This document shows, piece by piece, positions 9,442-18,950 of a DNA stretch of 25,208 nucleotides. The position numbers and the translations under genes were made by a program. The notes below the pieces were generated by a model. It saw only the letters and a list, made by a program, of their open reading frames with translations, ran no database searches and was not told where the DNA came from. The stretch comes from Zancudomyces culisetae. Its lineage: Eukaryota > Kickxellomycota > Harpellomycetes > Harpellales > Legeriomycetaceae. The first letter of the stretch is position 1. Every line of letters begins with the position of its first letter. The stretch covers positions 1 to 25,208 of the forward strand of contig LSSK01001193.1 in the NCBI GenBank assembly GCA_001969505.1, read 5' to 3'.

Positions 9442-10766
9442 TCATAGATATTCGTTCGCCTCGTCAATATTTGATATATTATTCATGATTCCTGATTGCT
9501 TATTTTCTTTGGGATCAGTCATTGAGCCTTTATAGACCCTAATATGTCTATCAGTGCTACTATCATTGGTACCCAGATGCGAATATTGAATGTAATATAC
9601 CTTTTCTAACAAGTCTTTGTATAGTCTACGAATAGTTCGAAGCTTTGGCATCTTTACCCATGTCTTTTGCCATTCAATACTCGCTTTGTTGCCCTCTTTT
9701 TGCAGTTCTGTTTGTATTATATCTTTGAATAGGTTATATCTTTTTTTAACAATCGATGTGCCCTGATCAATTTGACCTTGGTGAGCGAAACCAAGCACGT
9801 TTAAATTATTTGTTACTCTTATTCCTGAATTTCTTTTGTGTGTTTTAATGTATCCATCAAAAATAACTCCTGTTTGCGATCGAAATTCCAGCTCATTTAT
9901 CACTGGAATGGGCAATGGAGGGTAAAGCTTTGAAATCATTTTTTCATAGTGCCGTTGTTGTAACTTCTCGACGTTTTTGCGTGTATATTCCCGATGCGTT
10001 GGAACTTTGACCTGTATTCCACCAAGTCCAAGTTGTTTAAGTGCCAGTTGATACAAAACCGGGTGTGACTTTTTAAAGGCATTCGTGTCAAATGGCAACT
10101 TTTCTCCATGCTTGAGCTCTGTTTCTTTCTGTGTACACCATCACCACAACCAATATATTGACTGTTAGTAGCGTTGTCTCGTATATTAGCATTTTAAATT
10201 TCCTTAAATAAACAACACAAAACCTCGGACAATACAAAAATAGAATAGTAATATTTGCTTACTAGTATGATTTTCCACTTTAGCTTGCCGACCCTTCCAT
10301 ATCCATATTCCAAGACCTTTTTTATGCTTTTTATGTCACCCTGGTTCGCTTTAACTATTTTTCTATATTTCTATCCATAAAGGTTTGCGTTAATGTTATT
10401 AATACACAATTTTTAAAGTGTATGTAAGCAATTCACAACTGAAAGCAATAACCTGCTTACCCTTTTTCCAACAGTGTATTTTCGATATATTTTCTTTTCG
10501 TTTTTCTCGTTGCTCCATTTTTCAAAACTCTCTCTTGCAGAATTTTTGATGTACTCCCTAATATTGTTATCAGTATATAAGGGTCATCATTTAAAGTTTT
10601 TACTTTCACTAAAAACATATCTAAAAACAAAAGCGATATTTTCGTGGTACCTGGTATTATCATCAAAGAATTTTCTTGCCTCACTTAGAATTCTCCTATA
10701 TAACACCCTTACGTGCTTTTTCGTAACGTGTGGTGTTTTATACGATACATTTACCAGGAAGTCCAT
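9442..10766 (-). CDS. Cup1-like LYR-motif mitochondrial protein, four exons
   Basis: I assembled this gene by hand. On the minus strand the exons are 10766-10651, 10557-10461, 10340-10263 and 10128-9442, giving 325 residues. Exons 1-2 join as VLYRRILSEARKFFDDNTR|EYIKNSARESFEKW. This is the canonical complex-I LYR fold, with L22-Y23-R24 and the downstream Phe. Exon 3 gives KVLEYGYGRVGKLKWKIIL, matching the YGRxGK block I associate with the fungal Cup1-like LYR family. Exon 4 encodes a long basic C-terminal region I do not recognise (LKHGEKLPFD... to ...NEYL). LYR proteins usually act in the mitochondrial matrix with acyl carrier protein in assembly of respiratory complexes. Intron 3 has a perfect TACTAAC branch site (10170-10164). 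Using the AG just after it would add an in-frame TGA, so the ACACAG acceptor at 10129 is preferred. Intron 1 is 93 nt but contains tandem TGA codons in frame. Confidence 0.72.
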
Positions 10767-11105
10767 TTGATCATTTGTCGAGTTCTACGCTCCTGACTGT
10801 TTCGTTGTATTGTGATTCTCTGAAAGTTTAGTACATAAACAACCTAAAGTAAAATTTTGATTACTTTGATTTTTGATTCGCAGTGTTTTTGTGGTAAAAA
10901 AATTTTAATATGAAAAGCATTGCTGCTGACTAGAAATATCCCAGTCATCTAGTGGTCAAGACGGGAGAATATAGTTAACGAGTTTATTTTTTGGTGGTGG
11001 TAGCTGGGCAGCTAGTGCTCAGCTTGAGAATAAAAAGTAAGTAGAAAAGGAAAAGAGATACACTAAAAGCAAACCGTTTGCAATAATATGAATCAGAACA
11101 AGTAA
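10767..11105. other. Short spacer between two minus-strand genes
   Basis: About 340 bp of AT-rich DNA that should carry the Cup1-like promoter and the MsrA 3' UTR. I see no coding sequence or RNA gene in it. Confidence 0.5.
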
Positions 11106-11809
11106 CTATCCATAGCATCTAATTGGGTCAGAACAACTTTTTCCAGCCTTTTGGCCGCCCTTTTCCAAGTATCTTTGATGGTATTCCTCGGCTGGGTAGA
11201 AAACTGTAGCTGGTAGAATCTGTGTCATAATTGGGAAATCAAAGCTTTTTTGGTGCTCTTCTTTACTCTTGGTGGCGAGCTCTTTTTGCTCCTCGGTATG
11301 GTAAAATATCGCAGAGCGGTACTGAGTACCAATATCGTTTCCTTGGCGATTTAGCTGGGTGGGATCATGCTTTTTCCAAAAGGCCTTTAGGATATCAGAG
11401 TATGAAATTACTTCTGGATCGTATTCAAGCAGAACAGCCTCAGCATGGTCAGTAGTTCCGGTGCTATTTTAAATAAGGAAATATGTAATAGTAGAAAGAA
11501 AGCCCCATCCCCTCCCCCCGCACAAATTTAATTTAATAGACTTGTTCTAAATGTAAAAGAAAATAAAAAGCGACGAGAAAAGCTATATAATACTTACCAC
11601 ACCTGCTTGTATGTTGGATTCTCAGTCTTCCCGCCAGTAAAGCCGACTTGTGTTTGTATTACGCCTGGCATTCTCTGGTAATACAATTCGACACTCCAAA
11701 AACAGCCGGCTGCCAATGTAGCCCATTGTGACTTTGGATTATCGCTTTTCACCAGGGGTTGTGCAAGTTGGGTCGACATTCTTTTTGTTAGATTTGAAAA
11801 GAATCTCAT
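11106..11809 (-). CDS. MSRA: Peptide methionine-(S)-sulfoxide reductase A, two exons
   Basis: Exons at 11809-11598 and 11463-11106 (minus) encode 189 residues. The join [22 protein letters not shown] falls inside the conserved MsrA core. Catalytic C36 lies in AAGCFWSVE, and the motif [15 protein letters not shown] is present. The C-terminus ends [10 protein letters not shown] with C181 and C187, the resolving cysteines of eukaryotic-type MsrA. The enzyme reduces methionine-S-sulfoxide in proteins using thioredoxin. The first ten residues [10 protein letters not shown] are basic and free of acidic residues, compatible with a mitochondrial presequence. A second ATG at M11 (11779-11777) would give a cytosolic form. 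The 134-nt intron (GTAAGT...AAAATAG) contains a G-rich tract. Four copies of a 9-bp repeat lie about 70 bp upstream of the start. Confidence 0.93.
11502..11520 (-). repeat. G-rich tract in the MsrA intron (sense strand)
   Basis: The plus strand reads as C runs of four, four and six separated by AT and T. In the MsrA pre-mRNA these are G runs, GGGGGG, GGGG and GGGG, within 19 nt. The longest run could supply two strands of a quadruplex. Like the tract at 6779-6812, it is followed by a CACAAATT sequence on the plus strand. Confidence 0.55.
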
Positions 11810-12631
11810 TTAAAAGTATAAACAAAATAACTAAGTCAAGTCCAAGTAAAGTATGAAAATAAAATCAGAAAGTGGTAAAGGAGAATTAGGAGAATTAGGA
11901 GAATTAGGAGAATTATGAGAAGTGGACGGTTTAGCAAAAATTAAAATGTTTGGTTTCAAGTTCGAGTAAAAAAAAGTGTGATTGGAATGCAAAAGCCTCT
12001 ATTTTTGTGGTGTTAGTTGGTGATTTTCAGCTCAAAATTATTAGTAAATGGTTTGGATAGAATAATGCTTGACAAAAACTGGTAGTTCAGTAAAACAAAG
12101 CTTATTAATAGTGCAAAGATGATGTAGAGTGGAATAGCCCAGAAATAAGCGTATATGACGAAAAAGCAGCTATCCTCTTAGTACAGTTATCAGTTTTCCA
12201 TTTATTTATATTTCAACATTTTTCTAATAAAAAAAAGACCCCCAAAACTAGTGTTATTTGGATTGGAAATGATAGGACAAAGAAAAGACAATTAAATAAG
12301 AAATATATGAAACAAAGTGGGATATATAAAGATTTATGGAATAAAAGCACTTTATATTTCTCCTCATTACCCAATATGGAGAAAATGCGTATCCGTGTAT
12401 ACTTTTGTAGCATCAGTTCCAAAGAAATGATCTGTTAATAAAGGGATCATTTGGAAAAGGCTTGTCTTAATTCTTGAACAGAAAGAAAGGCGGTCTTTGC
12501 AACACCCTCAAGGCTATTATATTTGTAGTTAGTTAATTAGTGCCAAGTCATGAATAGAGCATGAGGCCACTGGCTGACACGCTTTTGGATGATTTAAAAA
12601 TAAAAACATTTAGAAGAAATAATAGACGTGT
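11810..12631. other. Intergenic spacer MsrA-AP1 sigma
   Basis: About 0.8 kb, AT-rich, between two minus-strand genes. It should hold the MsrA promoter and the sigma-adaptin 3' UTR. The only distinct structure is the 9-bp tandem repeat at 11881-11916. A minus-strand open frame at 12213-12422 is hydrophobic and AT-driven, with no motif, and I do not consider it a gene. Confidence 0.45.
11881..11916 (+). repeat. Four tandem copies of a 9-bp unit GAGAATTAG
   Basis: GAGAATTAG is repeated four times without spacing; the last copy ends in T. On the strand read by MsrA this is CTAATTCTC, located 72-107 bp upstream of its start codon, so it lies in the promoter or 5' UTR. Copy number may vary between strains. 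Confidence 0.85.
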
Positions 12632-13648
12632 TTACTTTATATCTCCCCAGCTTCTTTCTGAGTTTTCCTGAGCCTCTATTTCATCCTGCTGTGTTGTAGC
12701 TCGCAGTATTATTTTTTTACTTGCTTCCTGTACCTCACCACTCATTATATATTCATTCAGTATGAAATAGGCCTACAAACACATTAAAAAAATCATTAGT
12801 GTTACTTTTCTAAATAGTGAACAATAACTGCTGAGCGCAATTCTGTAGCCAGGATAATGTTATTTTTATTCGTACCTTTTGGAAATTAAAGATCAAGTCC
12901 AGTTCGCAGACCTAATAAATGATTATGAAGCACGTTGTCGTTTTTAGTATAGTACAAGGTCAAACCCCTTAACAAACATCCAAGGGTTATAATAAGCTCA
13001 CAACGGAAATCAATCATACTTACATTTCCAAAATATTTGTCTAACACCTCTACAAATCGGTGGATTACTTCCAAGACAATAAGTTCGTTAAGGTCTTGCT
13101 TTATACCAGCAATAAAGTACAGACTGGCGTATCTATTAGCATCGAAAATATGTTTGTTTTAACCTTTGTAACCGCAATACACTCCTAGCTTTGATATCCA
13201 TTGTACTCTATGCTCATAGCATAAAGCAAAGATAATAGTATTTTTTAAAGTAAATTATGCTACTCACTTTCTGTATACCACTTTTTTCCCTAAAAAATAA
13301 AAAACTAAAGGAGTTAATGTGCATCTATAACAATTAAAATAAAATGGTAAGAATAGTAAATGGAAGTATACCTTTATAGTCGACAAAATTGCACGCTTTT
13401 CCTTTACGGGCAAGAACAGTTTTAGTTAAATCTTTTAGAATCTTGGTCTTTTCTTTTTGAGATATCGGGATATACCATTGAGCCAGCCTAACCTTTCCCT
13501 GCCGACTGACCAGCAACAAGTAATCAATCTATTTGACAAGCCGAGAATGTTTGTTGGGGTGTATAGTGAAAAAGATTGAACATAAAGAGTATGACATTCA
13601 CAGAGATCCAGCTGCAATCTTACAGCTTTGTTTGATACTTACCGCCAT
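12632..13648 (-). CDS. APS1: AP-1 clathrin adaptor complex, sigma subunit, six exons
   Basis: On the minus strand the exons are 13648-13643, 13528-13372, 13289-13268, 13132-13024, 12911-12876 and 12772-12632, giving 156 residues, the usual sigma-adaptin length. The product reads [21 protein letters not shown], then [24 protein letters not shown], then [42 protein letters not shown], matching AP-1 sigma across every junction. The tetramer (gamma, beta1, mu1, sigma1) sorts cargo between trans-Golgi and endosomes, and sigma with gamma binds dileucine signals. Exon 1 contributes only ATG GCG before a consensus GTAAGT. Exon 3 is 22 nt; skipping it would break the frame. Both are needed to recover the conserved sequence. 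Assignment to AP-1 rather than AP-2 rests on [16 protein letters not shown] and the [17 protein letters not shown] block. Confidence 0.93.
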
Positions 13649-13871
13649 CTTTGCTCCTATATCTATTGAATTTGGTTTGGTCTATCGTGGTTTTCCTGAT
13701 GGTCAAAAATCCAAAAATCTTGAATTTGAAAATAGGTGATAAACAGGGTTCAATGATCTAGTTGTCGCAATGCTCGCAGCTGAAATCGCTTCCTTTGTTA
13801 GACCTTCACTTTTAGCGGGTCGGATTTAAAATCTATACAAGTCTAATGTATTCTTAGTACGTTGTTGTTAA

Positions 13872-14135
13872 CTATGCTTTAATAAACGGTTTATTTAATT
13901 GGATATCTTTTTGCAAATTGTTAATTGCGTTTCTAAAATAGTTGCGGTGTGGAAATAAATTAGCATTATTTTTTTGGCCAATGGCAGCATTACCTGTCTG
14001 TAAAGCATTTAGCTCGATTCTTTGAGTAAATATTGAGAAAAAGGTAAACAATACACCACCAAAGAATGCACCCATACAGGAGAGTAGTATTCTCTTTATT
14101 GACCTAAACCATACTAAAAAGTTAAAAACATACAA
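13872..14135 (-). CDS. Hypothetical 87-residue single-pass membrane protein
   Basis: The frame starts at ATG 14135-14133 and ends with a stop at 13872. I do not recognise the family. Residues about 10-36 contain WFRSIKRILLSCMGAFFGGV and continue hydrophobic, forming one clear membrane segment preceded by basic residues. The rest is polar and Asn/Gln-rich, ending LNKPFIKA. A short basic N-terminus followed by a single membrane helix suits a small mitochondrial or ER membrane protein, but that is inference. It lies 113 bp downstream of the proteasome alpha4 stop and 223 bp upstream of the AP-1 sigma start, on the same strand. The composition (Gly and Cys in the helix, balanced C-terminal part) looks more protein-like than the other short frames in this window. 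A TTTTTAG acceptor-like sequence near its start means a different first exon cannot be excluded. Confidence 0.4.
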   Translation of the reverse strand: MYVFNFLVWFRSIKRILLSCMGAFFGGVLFTFFSIFTQRIELNALQTGNAAIGQKNNANLFPHRNYFRNAINNLQKDIQLNKPFIKA

Positions 14136-14248
14136 CTAAATCAAATGTAGACATTTAACTAGTATAAAGACTTGCTGATGAAAAATTAAGAAACTTCGTG
14201 GCAAATATTATGCAGTAAATAGTATATTGTAAAAAGAGAGGGGCCAGT

Positions 14249-15674
14249 TTAAGATTTAGATGTCTTTTTTTCGTTAGCCTCCTCCTTTTCTTTTGTAATA
14301 ATATTAGTGATTTCCTCTGCCTCTTCAACCGTCAATCTCTATTTATATCCATCATACCATGTTGGTTATAGCTTGAGCAAATAAAGAAGTTATCTGTGCA
14401 ATATTTAAAAAATGTAAACTATAAATAACAAAGATAATAAAAGACAGAAACAGATAGAAATCCCAATATTACCTTCACTCCATCCTTAGTAATATAAACC
14501 ACTTCAATGTTTTTAGCACCGGTCTGCACAACCTATTTGAATATCATTAGCTTAGACTACAATTCAAAGTTAAATAATACCAAATGAAAATGGAAGCGAG
14601 GAATTACCTCCATCAAAGCTTTAATAGTGAGCTTAATAGCCTCGCTCTCCTCCAAATCCGGTTTATAGTTTTTTTCGAGGTATTCTCGCACTGTATCTGA
14701 GTTTCTGCCAATAGAGTCCGCCTAATTGCCAGTTTCCAATGTATTATATCCATAATATTGGAAAATGTTAGTAATCTTGAATTAAAAAGTCAGACTATAA
14801 AGAGGCAGGTTTAAATACCAAGGTATCTATACCACATAAAATAATCGAAATTAAAATTAAAATATGAACATTACCATCCATTCATAATAGTTTCCTGAGG
14901 GATCGGTCTGGAACAATCTTGGGGTGTTATCGGGATCGATTCCAACAATCAAAGTGCTGATTCCAAATGGTCTGCGACCTCCACTCTGCGTATATTTCTG
15001 TAATTGTGTGTAATTTTTTAAATATTATTTCAGATTCACATCATTTGAAACGGGGCTTGTAAAAAAAAAACACAAAAACACAAAAACAAGAAAAAGTAAA
15101 TTCAAATAAATAAGCTTACCTGTTGGATACCCGCTATGTATCTAGTAATATATTCGATCGTTACTGGATCTTCCACAGTCAAAATATGACTCTGGCATTG
15201 TATACGCGCTTTATCTACTAGCACTCTGGAATCCGCGTTCAATCCTATCCATTTGGTCATTGTTTTATTCAATCATTAACCTACAAATCAGCTTTTAAAA
15301 AAACAAAAAAGATACTTTAACAGATGGGCACGAACCTGCAGAAGCTAAAAGCACATGCTCATCGAGCTTATGGATTTTTCTAAATGTTCTAGAATCTTGT
15401 AATTTCGCAACTGCCTTTTTTTCTACCCCTAGTACTACACAGTTTTTACCACGTAATCCAACCTATAAATGTAAAAACAAATAAAAGTATGAATATAAGA
15501 AAATGTACATATTTTCTTTTTAGAATAAAATGCCATAAAATAGAACAGGAGGGAGAATTAATAAATCAAAAACTCAACTGCACAGGTTCCCTTCTTGACC
15601 GCTTCTTGAGCATAGTCAACCTGAAAAAGATGGCCATCTGGGGAAAAGACTGTCAAAGCACGATCATAAGACAT
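14249..15674 (-). CDS. PRE6: 20S proteasome subunit alpha type 4 (PSMA7/Pre6), seven exons
   Basis: On the minus strand the exons are 15674-15579, 15462-15336, 15244-15120, 14997-14875, 14721-14608, 14532-14473 and 14338-14249, giving 244 residues. The N-terminus [49 protein letters not shown] is the alpha-subunit signature and matches alpha4 best. [66 protein letters not shown] and a Lys/Glu-rich tail ending KKTSKS complete the family profile. Alpha4 sits in the outer ring of the core particle, where N-termini gate the channel and Lys pockets receive regulator tails. It has no catalytic Thr. The first intron uses a less usual donor, GTTGAG; the other donors are GTAA-type or [17 protein letters not shown] has Asp where Glu is usual, a conservative change. 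This is the most intron-dense gene here. Confidence 0.95.
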
Positions 15675-16789
15675 TTTCTCGGTTTACTATGGCGTTTTTT
15701 TATTTATTTTATGTTGTTATATTTTGTATTGTGTTTATTTTTTTGCCGATTTTAAATTATTTAGAAAATGAAAAATGATTGCGTAATTAAAGAGCCAATT
15801 TGTAGATTCCAATTTGGCTTAAAAAAAATTAATACAAAAAAAAACGTATTCAATAGCTAGAAAATCTGAAAATGGAAATTGACACTGGTGCTGGCTGTTT
15901 TCTATGGCTCTGGTTACAGGTGTGTGGTGAAACGCTATATTAATTGTTGTTAATGTTGCTCTGTTATTCAATTTATTTAATCAAATATTCCTTATAATAA
16001 GTGTAGTTATAATATATACTTCATCCTGAATAAAGAAAAAAAGATTATCATTCATATTTTTGGTCCCATACCATCCTTTATGTGTAAAACGTACACTCGG
16101 GCAGTTGTATAAAAATCACATTAGGACGTCTAAATAATTGTAATTCATGAAATCAAGGGCGCTTAGTGGATGAGCAAAAATTATTCATTCACACTGACCT
16201 CCAAATATATTCTACTTGACTGTATGATGTAAATATATAGTAGATGTTATTAGTTATCTGATATACCTCTCAACTAATGTGATGGCTGAGTTTGGTATAG
16301 ACTGATTATGTCAGTTATACTCAGATCTCGGATCACTTCACTAGTTCTGATTGCTGCTATACGAATGTTCGAACTATATTTACTATTGAATAATAATAAT
16401 AAATACCAAGTAAATTAAATCAAATAATAATTACTAGAAGTACTGGATATATATATAAACGTAATGTAAAGTATATTCGGTTAAGAAAGACTAAAGATAT
16501 TTCTTTTCGATGTCCCCTCTCGATATATTCGGTTTGCTATTCACTTTACTGTCATAGATCGTTTATACTATTTATCCCGCTTGCTCTCATTGGTGATTAT
16601 CTTCCGCTCAGGAATCGCGATTGATTCGTTGGCAAAAAGGATGTAGCCATTATACTACTATGTAAGAAAATCAATAACGGGTGAGACTATGGAAACCCAC
16701 ACACTAGTCAATGTTTGTTTTAGTAGACTAGACAAGGTTGTTATGTATGTTTTGCAACCATAAACAAAAGAGAAAAATTGCAAAAGGAA
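15675..16789. other. AT-rich intergenic spacer between PRE6 and tRNA-Tyr
   Basis: About 1.1 kb. The part next to PRE6 should be its promoter. The segment from about 16200 to 16640 is less AT-biased and contains words such as TTCCGCTCAGGAATCGCGATTG, which could be a remnant of an inserted element beside the tRNA gene. I found no terminal repeats or coding sequence to prove this. Minus-strand T runs at about 16765-16786 would serve as RNA polymerase III terminators for the tRNA. Confidence 0.4.
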
Positions 16790-16871
16790 TCCGAGAACCC
16801 GGATTTGAACCAGGGACCTAGAGATAACAGATAGACTACAGTCTCCCGCTCTACCGCTGAGCTATTCTCGG
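16790..16871 (-). tRNA. tRNA-Tyr (anticodon GTA) with a 10-nt intron
   Basis: On the minus strand the acceptor CCGAGAA pairs with TTCTCGG (seven pairs, C1-G72, A73, the eukaryotic tyrosine identity). T8-A9 and a D stem GCTC/GAGC follow. The anticodon stem is GGAGA/TCTCT with one G-T pair, and the loop is C-T-GTA-G ... A. The variable region AGGTC and the T arm CCTGG-TTCAAAT-CCGGG complete the fold. The intron TCTATCTGTT (16835-16826) lies exactly after position 37, the standard site for tRNA splicing endonuclease. Removing it leaves a 72-nt tRNA (CCA is not encoded). The A box (TAGCTCAGCGG) and B box (GGTTCAAATCC) are both good matches to the polymerase III consensus. T-rich termination signals follow on the minus strand. 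Confidence 0.97.
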
Positions 16872-18950
16872 ATATTTTTGTTTTTTTGTAAAAATATATA
16901 AGTTGTAACTATATACCTTTAATATTATGTGCTATATTGGACGGGTCAGTTTTAATAATATATACATATGTTATACAATTATTTATTATAGGAAAAGGCC
17001 AATTTATTAATTAATTCCATTCAAACATAATTATGATAATTCTATAAAATGCATAAATTAAACTAATCAATAAAATTGAGACAACTCTTCAGTATAGTTT
17101 ACTATACGACATTTGTTATTTTTTTTTTTGACTTTAACTTTTAATATCTTAAAATATACTTGAACTTTGTCCTATTCTCTTACTGTACTAAATATTCGTT
17201 AATATTGTTATTATTAACTATTGAATATTAAGTATACTGAATAAAAAAACTTATTACTACAATTTGTTTATATTAAAGATATGTTTTAATTTGTTATTTC
17301 AATGCACGTTAATACTTTTACTGCCTACTTAAAGTTACTAGTAAAACTATACAAAGATACATAAACTTTACTACTGAAAGTTAAAGCATAATTTTGTATC
17401 TACTGTTTATAACCTGTAATATAAATCATAATACTAATTAAAAACATTCGATTAATAAACTAAACTGTTTCAAGGTATGTCTTGGTTTACTATATTACAA
17501 TTTTTGTTAGACCATTTATTAATCTAGTCTATCTGGTTCTACTAGAGGGGTGACATCACTAGAATGGGTTTAACCCTTTTTAACTAGTTACCACTTTCTA
17601 GTTATACTTAAAGCGGAGCTGGTACATTTATATGGGTATAAATTGACAATTTATTAATTTTTAGAGCCATAATTTTTATTTTAGTAAATACATATTTTTT
17701 TATGATATTAAAATAGTCTTTACTAAAAAGTATTGTTAATTCTGGTACTATTACGCCTTAATGTTTTCCGCGGTTTAAATCATTTTTCTTAAACAAAGCA
17801 ACTTGTCTATATTTGAAATGGTTAATCTACATTTTGATCAACCTATAACTAAATACAATACTCATTTCTTTACAATATTATATTACAAATTGAATAAAGT
17901 TTGGAAAAATAAGCTGTACATGTATATATTGAACTTATCATCTTTACATATCATTAACATAGTTGAGGGTTTTCACACTGCGGAGAGACTTTTGTGTCTA
18001 TATGAAACGCTTTGTGTTCTGAAAATAATGTGAATGGCCCCAGTGATAGAATAACAAAAGAGTAAAAATAGTTAATATATTTGATTTCAATAACGTCAAA
18101 TATTCAAATCTGATTGTGCAACCTGTCACGTAGTACAAGCTGTGTTTGTATTTTTAGACTAGGATGCTGTAATATGTTATTGAATTGTGCATATAAATAT
18201 TTCTTTTCGAGTAATATAAATGATATGTCCAAGTTATTCATAAACTTTAAGAACAAACGATGATGTTGCCCATAGACGATTACTCTTCTCACTATTCTCT
18301 GATAAAAGTTCAAAAATATAATTTGTGATATTACAATTTTATGAAATGGATTAGCAACAAGATAAAATCAAGTTTGTATTTAATTTGAATCTTCCACGGT
18401 TTCAATTATAAATTTACTTCAATTCAACTTTGCGTATTTTCTCAAATCATTTTAAAATAAAACACAAAAAAAATGAGTGAAAAAAAAATTTTCGATTACA
18501 AATTAGCAAATTCTCAAATTCACATCTAATTTGCCGAATCCTATTCGCAAGAATTGAATTACAAACCGGGTTTGAGCAGAATTCAGTAATTTACTTGATT
18601 GAACCTTTCTAGGCATTTAAAATTTTCAGCTATATATTATTATTACTATTATTATTATTTTATTAATTTTTTTATTTCAATTTTCATTTAATATTTATAG
18701 TAAAACCAAAAATTAGCCACAAATAAAGCTCAACTAAGAGAAAGAGAGGGAAGTAAAAAGCAACATTAAAAGAGATAGGTCACGAGCTTGATCTATTTGA
18801 TTTAAATTAAAAATACTATACAAATTGAATGAAAAGAAATACAGAACAAGTACAGAGTGGACAAGAATCAAGTGATCCATATATTTCAACATCTCAGTAA
18901 TAATATAAGGGAAATAAAACGGGTGTGAGAAATCGAGAATCTGATCCAAA
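16872..18950. other. 2.1-kb AT-rich gene-poor region upstream of HSF
   Basis: This region is extremely AT-rich and holds no recognisable gene. Open frames at 17803-18033 (+) and 18104-18313 (-) have AT-driven composition and no motif. One more complex patch at about 17520-17640 contains several CTAGT/ACTAG words and a GGGTT-T-AACCC inverted repeat; it may be a decayed repeat. The last few hundred bases must contain the HSF promoter and 5' UTR. Triplet ATT/TAT microsatellite sequence occurs near 18636-18660. Confidence 0.45.

Noticed and set aside
10161-10170. TACTAACAG as the acceptor of Cup1-like intron 3
   Set aside because: Using it puts an in-frame TGA before the conserved region; it is better read as the branch site for the ACACAG acceptor about 36 nt downstream.
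11231-11455. Plus-strand open frame of 74 codons
   Set aside because: It is the antisense shadow of MsrA exon 2.
14136-14155. A possible 20-nt intron (GTATGT...TTTTAAC...TAG) overlapping the start of the small membrane-protein ORF
   Set aside because: It would be far shorter than any other intron here, and the upstream ATG frame does not join in phase; the unspliced ATG frame is simpler.
15489-15755. Plus-strand open frame across the start of the proteasome gene
   Set aside because: It is antisense to PRE6 exon 1 and intron 1 and has no motif.
16200-16640. Solo LTR near the tRNA gene
   Set aside because: The composition is distinctive, but I could not define TG...CA ends, a target duplication or a second copy, so I do not call it.
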